A stretch of 64,000 bases of DNA from DTU053 sp012520115 (GTDB taxonomy: Bacteria; Bacillota; Clostridia; Oscillospirales; Acutalibacteraceae): the NCBI GenBank assembly GCA_050953725.1, contig JBMNNB010000001.1:1116001-1180000 (forward strand), written 5' to 3'. The translations under genes and the position numbers were made by a program. This document shows positions 59,736-64,000 of this stretch, piece after piece (position 1 is the stretch's first letter; each line of letters opens with the position of its first letter). A model generated the notes under the pieces. The model did no database searches. It saw only the letters and a program-made list of their open reading frames with translations, and was not told the DNA's origin.

Positions 59736-60101
59736 TTATTCGTTCCCGCTGTCCTCGGAGGTTGCAACGATGTCAACACCGGTTCCGAGAACATTCGGTA
59801 AGACAACATCCCCTATTTTCACAGGTGCCTTGACAGTTACCTTATTAATTTCCTTCATGCAGTCAAAAATCAATGCCTTGTCTATCGGAGCATTTGATTT
59901 TACGGATACGACGGGGTGCTTGCCGCCCTCAAGCTTTACGGTGGAGGTAATTACACGCTGGGGGTTGGATATTTCCGTCTCTGCGTATGTCTTGCCTCTC
60001 GGGCAGGAATAACCCGTGACGGAGATAAGCTCCTTGCCTTCATATTCTACATCAAGCATGCATCCGATAGGACAGGATATACATATCATTTGCTTTTTCA
60101 T
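59736..60101 (-). CDS. DUF1667 protein, probable [4Fe-4S] subunit
   Basis: A 121-residue protein with four Cys in the N-terminal third: C7-x2-C10-x3-C14-x18-C33 (CISCPIGC ... YSCPRGK). This spacing is the one used for the [4Fe-4S] cluster of molybdopterin oxidoreductases, so a cluster is likely. The rest is a small beta domain. Its ATG overlaps the stop of the FAD oxidoreductase by 4 bases. DUF1667 genes regularly sit with GlpA/GlpB-like flavoproteins in Firmicutes; the protein may replace GlpC as electron outlet. Confidence 0.88.
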   Translation of the reverse strand: MKKQMICISCPIGCMLDVEYEGKELISVTGYSCPRGKTYAETEISNPQRVITSTVKLEGGKHPVVSVKSNAPIDKALIFDCMKEINKVTVKAPVKIGDVVLPNVLGTGVDIVATSEDSGNE

Positions 60102-61360
60102 AGGCTCTCCTCAACCGATATCTCTACAATGCTGTCTTCCTTCAGCTTTGAGAGCATATCCTTTTTCAGCTTAATGGTTTCCATTTCGCCGGGGGCTAAT
60201 TTGGGTTTCTTTTTGGAGATGACGGTTTCGCCGTCTATCTTAACAATGAGCTTTGAGTTCTTATAGATTCTGCATACCCTGAAGTACAGGTCAACATCCT
60301 TCTCGGAGGCTATGTTTATCTTCTGAGGTACGATATATCTTACGCCTTCCTGATGTACCGCATAGGCGTATTTCTTTTCGTCAGTGCCGCCGCTCTTAAT
60401 ATATTCGGCTGCACCTTCTGCCGCAATCTGAGCTTCTAAGGTAACATAGTCCACAAGGTCGTGAACCTGAAGCACGTTTCCGCAGGCGAATACGCCTCTC
60501 TGGGAGGTCTCCCTCATCTCGTCAACATCGGGGCCGCCGGTGATGCAGTTGAGTTCGATTCCCGCAGACTTTGAAAGCTCGTTCTCGGGGATAAGGCCGA
60601 CAGACAGCAGCAGGGTGTCGCACTCCACGTATTCCTCTGTCCCCTTTATGGGTCTTAAATTCTCGTCTACCTTTGCGATAGTCACGCCCTCGACACGCTC
60701 ACGGCCGTGGATGTCAACAACCGTACAGCTGAGCTTGAGCGGTATGCCGTAGTCATCAAGGCACTGTACGATGTTCCTTGCAAGGCCGCCTGAATAGGGC
60801 ATAAGCTCGCAGACCATTTTTACCTCTGCGCCCTCCAGAGTCATGCGGCGTGCCATGATAAGGCCGATGTCGCCTGAGCCGAGTATGACGATTTTCCTGC
60901 CGGGCATATATCCGTCTATGTTGACATATTTCTGGGCAGTACCGGCGGTCATGACTCCTGCGGGGCGGTGACCGGGTATGGACAGTGCGCCTCTGGGGCG
61001 CTCACGGCAGCCCATTGCAAGAATAATGGCCTTTGCCTGTATCTTCAACAGTCCCTCATCGGGGCCGACAGCGGTCACAACCTTGTCGCTGTCGATGTCT
61101 ATAACCATTGTATTGGTTTTAACATCGATGTCCGACTGCCTTATCTGCTCGATAAAGCGGCCTGCATATTCGGGGCCTGAAAGCTCCTCTTTAAAGTAGT
61201 GCAGTCCGAAGCCCGTATGGATGCACTGCTCCAGAATGCCGCCGAGGGTTTCGGAGCGTTCGAGTATTATAATTTTTTCAACGCCCAGCTCCCTTGCCTT
61301 TAATGCGGCGGCCATGCCAGCAGGGCCTCCGCCAATAACAGCTAAATCATAATTTATCAT
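60098..61360 (-). CDS. FAD/NAD-dependent oxidoreductase (GlpB-like subunit)
   Basis: A 420-residue pyridine nucleotide-disulfide-type flavoprotein. FAD motif VIGGGPAGMAAAL is at the N-terminus, then QCIHTGFGLHYF, a second dinucleotide motif KIVILGSGDIGLIMARR and VFACGNVLQVHDLVDYV near the end. It lacks the redox CxxxxC pair. It sits between DUF1667 (4-base overlap) and the GlpA-like gene (9-base gap), as in three-part anaerobic glycerol-3-phosphate dehydrogenase-like complexes. Confidence 0.88.
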   Translation of the reverse strand: MINYDLAVIGGGPAGMAAALKARELGVEKIIILERSETLGGILEQCIHTGFGLHYFKEELSGPEYAGRFIEQIRQSDIDVKTNTMVIDIDSDKVVTAVGPDEGLLKIQAKAIILAMGCRERPRGALSIPGHRPAGVMTAGTAQKYVNIDGYMPGRKIVILGSGDIGLIMARRMTLEGAEVKMVCELMPYSGGLARNIVQCLDDYGIPLKLSCTVVDIHGRERVEGVTIAKVDENLRPIKGTEEYVECDTLLLSVGLIPENELSKSAGIELNCITGGPDVDEMRETSQRGVFACGNVLQVHDLVDYVTLEAQIAAEGAAEYIKSGGTDEKKYAYAVHQEGVRYIVPQKINIASEKDVDLYFRVCRIYKNSKLIVKIDGETVISKKKPKLAPGEMETIKLKKDMLSKLKEDSIVEISVEESL

Positions 61361-61369
61361 AATTCTGCC

Positions 61370-62806
61370 TCACTTCGTCCTGCCGAATAGTATTCTTGAT
61401 TCTCCGCCCGCTTTGGTGACTTCCTCATAGGGAATATTAAGTTCCCTTGAGAGGATTTCGAGTACCTTTGAGGAGCAGAAGCCGCCCTGACAGCGACCCA
61501 TGCCGGCTCTCGTCCTTCTCTTGACGCCGTCAATGTCCCTTGCGCCCGCCGGGGCATGTATCGCCTCTACGATTTCGCCCTCCGTGATGGTCTCGCAGCG
61601 GCAGATTATGTGACCGTAGCGGGGGTCCTTCTTAATAAGCTCCGCCATTTCCTCGTCGTCAAGGTATCTGAACCTTATGGGACGCTCACGAACCGGGTTA
61701 AAGCTCTCATTCAAGTCGCTGATGCCGAGCTTTTTCACTATTTCCTCTGCCGCATGGACAGCGATAGCAGGAGCGGCGCTGAGTCCCGGGGATTCGATTC
61801 CCGCAAGATTATAGAGTGAGGGCGCCTTTTCGCTGAAGCCGATTATAAAATCGTGTGTCTTTGAATGCGCCCTAAGGCCTGAGAATGCGGTGATAACATC
61901 CCTTGTATTAATGATCTCGGGTACCGATTTATGAGCTTTATTAAGAACATCCATAAGACCCGGATAGGTCGTGGAAGTGTCGTTCTTGTCCTCGATATCG
62001 AGGGCTGTGGGGCCGATAAGCAGGTTGCCGTCCACCGTGGGTGTGACCAGAACGCCCTTGCCCATGGGCGTGGGGCACTGGAACACGGTGTGGAACACCA
62101 CATGACCCTTGGCCTTGTCAAAGAGGTAGTACTCGCCCTTTCTTGCGATTATTGATATCCCGTCGTCGCCGAACATTCTTGCGATATCATCCGCAAAAAC
62201 GCCCGCTGCGTTAACTACTACCCTTGCCTTTATATCGCCCTGTGTGGTTTTAAGCACCGAGCAGTCTTCAGCCTTTTCGACGGCCTGAACCTCGCAATTA
62301 CGCATAAACTCGATGCCGTTTGAGACTGCGTTTTCCGTAGCTGCGATTGCAAATTCATAGGGGCAGACAATGCCTGCCGTCGGCGCATGAAGGGCGGCTA
62401 CCGCCTGCTTTGAAATATTCGGCTCAAGCTCAAAAAGCTCCTCTGCCGACAGAATGCGAAGCTCCTTAACGCCGTTCTCTATGCCTCTTTTCAGGAGGTT
62501 TTCAAGCTCGGGCATTTCATCCTCGGAAAAAGCCACGACCAGAGAGCCGTTATTGCTGTAAGGCACGCCCAGCTCTGCGGTGACTGAGGGCATAAGCTCT
62601 GCGCCCTTAACGTTGAAAATCGCCTTGTTTGAGCCGGGTGCGGCGTCAAAGCCCGCATGGACAATTGCGCTGTTTGCCTTTGTGGTGCCCATTGCCACAT
62701 CATTGCATTTTTCTATCAAGACAGCGTTAAGCTTGTATCTCGCAAGCTCCCTTGCCGTCAAGGCTCCGATAATACCTGCTCCGATAACCGCTACATCGTA
62801 AATCAT
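61370..62806 (-). CDS. glpA: GlpA-like FAD-dependent dehydrogenase with BFD-type Fe-S domain
   Basis: A 478-residue flavoprotein. The N-terminal DAO domain opens VAVIGAGIIGALTARELARY and contains GIESPGLSAAPAIA. The C-terminal BFD-like [2Fe-2S] domain has Cys in HIICRCET and MGRCQGGFCSSK. The family oxidises sn-glycerol-3-phosphate to dihydroxyacetone phosphate in anaerobes, though some members act on other 2-hydroxyacids. GGGAGCTTACTT precedes the ATG. A large inverted repeat lies in its leader (62866-62910). Confidence 0.87.
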   Translation of the reverse strand: MIYDVAVIGAGIIGALTARELARYKLNAVLIEKCNDVAMGTTKANSAIVHAGFDAAPGSNKAIFNVKGAELMPSVTAELGVPYSNNGSLVVAFSEDEMPELENLLKRGIENGVKELRILSAEELFELEPNISKQAVAALHAPTAGIVCPYEFAIAATENAVSNGIEFMRNCEVQAVEKAEDCSVLKTTQGDIKARVVVNAAGVFADDIARMFGDDGISIIARKGEYYLFDKAKGHVVFHTVFQCPTPMGKGVLVTPTVDGNLLIGPTALDIEDKNDTSTTYPGLMDVLNKAHKSVPEIINTRDVITAFSGLRAHSKTHDFIIGFSEKAPSLYNLAGIESPGLSAAPAIAVHAAEEIVKKLGISDLNESFNPVRERPIRFRYLDDEEMAELIKKDPRYGHIICRCETITEGEIVEAIHAPAGARDIDGVKRRTRAGMGRCQGGFCSSKVLEILSRELNIPYEEVTKAGGESRILFGRTK

Positions 62807-62865
62807 AAGTAAGCTCCCGATACGTTTGAATTGTTAATAAAACATCAATATTATAAACCTCTATT

Positions 62866-62910
62866 TGCCAAACTTCAAGACGTACAAGTCTCGTACTCGA
62901 AATTTTGGCA
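62866..62910 (-). promoter_or_regulatory. Long inverted repeat in the glpA-like leader
   Basis: TGCCAAA (62866-62872) and TTTGGCA (62904-62910) close an imperfect 45-base stem. An inner GTACAAG-t-CTCGTAC dyad (62882-62896) lies inside it. It sits between the promoter and the glpA-like start, so it may be an operator or a folded leader. Confidence 0.5.
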
Positions 62911-62926
62911 ATAATATATTAAATCT

Positions 62927-62955
62927 ATATTATCACTTACTACACTCAAAATCAA
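62927..62955 (-). promoter_or_regulatory. Promoter of the glpA-like operon
   Basis: Minus-strand TTGATT (62955-62950), 17-base spacer, TGA-extended TAATAT (62932-62927). Confidence 0.45.
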
Positions 62956-63016
62956 CAATATAGCCTCTTATATACTACATTTTGATACATTTTTTTGATT
63001 GACCCATATTGCTTGT

Positions 63017-63122
63017 AAAAAAACACCGCCCATAGCATTTCTGCTATGAACGGCTGCGGATGTATCGCAAACGCAATTTTGTTTTTTTAAACATCATCCG
63101 CACTTATAGATTATGATTTTTG
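63017..63122 (-). ncRNA. Candidate small structured RNA
   Basis: About 105 bases on the minus strand with no ORF. A TATAAT box (63134-63129) lies at the upstream end, without a good -35. A GCGGATG/CATCCGC stem (63101-63095 with 63062-63056) is followed by an 11-bp hairpin (63053-63043 with 63036-63026), then a GTTTTTTT run: a textbook terminator. It lies after a surface-protein gene that already has its own terminator, so a separate transcript is plausible. Confidence 0.35.
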
Positions 63123-63148
63123 CGGGCTATTATAATAGTTAAATTAAG

Positions 63149-63179
63149 GAAAAAGCAGGAAGCTTTTGGCTCCCTGCTT
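63149..63179 (-). terminator. Terminator of the C-terminal surface-protein gene
   Basis: AAGCAGG / CCTGCTT with inner AGC/GCT pairing. The minus-strand copy is followed by TTTTTCC. Confidence 0.75.
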
Positions 63180-63199
63180 AAATTTAAGAAAATCGGATT

Positions 63200-64000
63200 T
63201 TATACGCTTGTGGGCTCTGTTGTCGTAGTGGTGGGGAAGATTCCGCCAAAGCCGCCGAAGATTTCTCTGAAGGCCTCGAAGATGCCCTGGAAGGCCTCAT
63301 ACAGACTCTTGAACAAATCAATAACTGCCTTAAGAGTGTCGGTCATCTGGTTGGAAACGACGCCCATAACGTTGATTTCATATGATGATTTGCCGTCCGT
63401 TCCGATGCCGGGAACCCTGTAATAGCCGTATGCGTCGGCAGTAACCTCAACATCGTTTACATAAACTTTGATGTTCTTTGACTTGTCATAGTTTTCGTTT
63501 ATACGGAGGGTGAACTCCAGATCCTCGCCGTACTTAAGTTCTACGACATCCGTTACTTCGCTGTCGGGTACGCCTGCCATGCCTCTTGCGGCAACAATGT
63601 AACCTTCAGCCTTGGGAAGCCTAATCCTGAATACCTTTATCTGCGGGTCGCCAAATGTAAAGACTATTGGGTCAACAATGCCTAATACCTTGAAATAGCC
63701 GGCCTCATTGTAAACGGTTATTCCGTTTGCCTTTACGGGGAAGGTTACGGGGTCATGCTGGGGCTGAACCATGTTTACCTTGAAGGCAAACTCGTCGCCG
63801 GCCTCAATAAGATATGTAGTCTGTGCGCCGACCTCTTCCTCTTCATAGTACATAAGAATCGGGTCGTAAATCATCCTGAATACGGTGTACTGGCCGGGTA
63901 CGCTGCCGGGAAGGGTAACCGCATTCCTGATAACGCCGTTCGCCCTGGTTTCCGGAGGTGAACCGCCCATCATCGTAATCTTTCCGTAGATATTGAGCTC
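63200..64000 (-). CDS. C-terminal part of a large secreted/surface repeat protein
   Basis: At least 266 residues, and the frame runs on past the window edge without a stop, so the ATG near 63973 is internal. Two tandem beta-rich modules of about 85 residues are evident, each ending in a related segment: one with NGITVYNEAGYFKVLGI, the next with NDVEVTADAYGYYRVPGI. The C-terminus is an amphipathic, Phe-rich helical stretch (IDLFKSLYEAFQGIFEAF, then a Gly/Phe run) with a final TTTTTEPTSV tail. There is no LPxTG. It is probably exported, but its signal peptide would be off-window. Confidence 0.75.
   Translation of the reverse strand, partial: ELNIYGKITMMGGSPPETRANGVIRNAVTLPGSVPGQYTVFRMIYDPILMYYEEEEVGAQTTYLIEAGDEFAFKVNMVQPQHDPVTFPVKANGITVYNEAGYFKVLGIVDPIVFTFGDPQIKVFRIRLPKAEGYIVAARGMAGVPDSEVTDVVELKYGEDLEFTLRINENYDKSKNIKVYVNDVEVTADAYGYYRVPGIGTDGKSSYEINVMGVVSNQMTDTLKAVIDLFKSLYEAFQGIFEAFREIFGGFGGIFPTTTTTEPTSV

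Noticed and set aside
1..64000. Mobile elements, phage genes, CRISPR arrays, tRNA or rRNA genes
   Set aside because: I looked for transposase or integrase motifs, spaced direct repeats and tRNA T-loop patterns on both strands and found none that held up.

Overview
The window comes from a low-to-mid GC, spore-forming Gram-positive anaerobe of the class Clostridia, most likely a gut member of the Oscillospiraceae/Ruminococcaceae type. This is inferred from the spoIIAA-spoIIAB-sigF operon, the ctsR-mcsA-mcsB-clpC stress operon, DnaD plus a DnaI/DnaC-type loader, an FprA flavodiiron protein, a dockerin-bearing secreted protein, several intracellular glycoside hydrolases, and strong AGGAGG ribosome sites with frequent TTG starts. 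I see no rRNA or tRNA gene, CRISPR array, phage or insertion sequence. It reads as chromosomal backbone with a few surface-protein genes at accessory positions.

Layout. 1-4.7 kb: HAD phosphatase (partial), membrane-tethered metallophosphoesterase, DUF378, ilvD and a ketopantoate-reductase-like gene. 4.9-8.1 kb: an EF-G paralogue and trmO. 8.1-13 kb (minus): two small unknown proteins, a GH13 enzyme and glycogen phosphorylase. 13.3-16.5 kb: a small Cys-rich protein, thrC, a short DUF1540 gene and a metallophosphoesterase. 16.6-25 kb (plus): foldase, polA, a fused arginine-phosphatase/RimI protein, tsaD and GTP-type PEP carboxykinase. 25-29.7 kb (minus): clpC-mcsB-mcsA-ctsR with a readable CtsR operator. 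29.8-33.4 kb (minus): tmk, rsmA, helicase loader, dnaD. 33.8-39.5 kb: a small protein, ackA, cupin, a GNAT-like protein, DJ-1, 5-formyl-THF cyclo-ligase and mltG. 39.7-51.6 kb (minus): a frameshifted GLUG surface protein, a small membrane protein behind an elaborate promoter region, gph, uvrC, HPr, a polysaccharide deacetylase, an esterase, tmcAL, a GPH sugar symporter and a cohesin-like/dockerin protein. 51.7-57 kb (plus): CCA transferase, GH2 and the spoIIA operon. 57-64 kb (minus): FprA, GH29, a DUF1667/GlpB-like/GlpA-like trio and the C-terminus of a large surface protein.

How the genes connect. The strongest system is protein-arginine phosphorylation. The writer (McsB with McsA), the reader/unfoldase (ClpC), the repressor (CtsR with its heptad operator) and a probable eraser (a YwlE-type domain fused to RimI) lie within about 8.4 kb. 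A second theme is tRNA and ribosome modification: TrmO, TsaD, RimI, TmcAL, CCA transferase and RsmA. The tmcAL gene appears to start at an AUA codon, which is striking because its product makes the modification that stops elongator tRNA-Met from reading AUA. Carbohydrate turnover (GH13, GlgP, GH2, GH29, GPH symporter, deacetylase, dockerin protein) and central metabolism (PckA, AckA, GlpA-like trio) fit a fermentative gut glycan user.

Limits. All calls come from reading the sequence; no homology search, structure prediction or expression data were available. Promoters and hairpins were found by eye.
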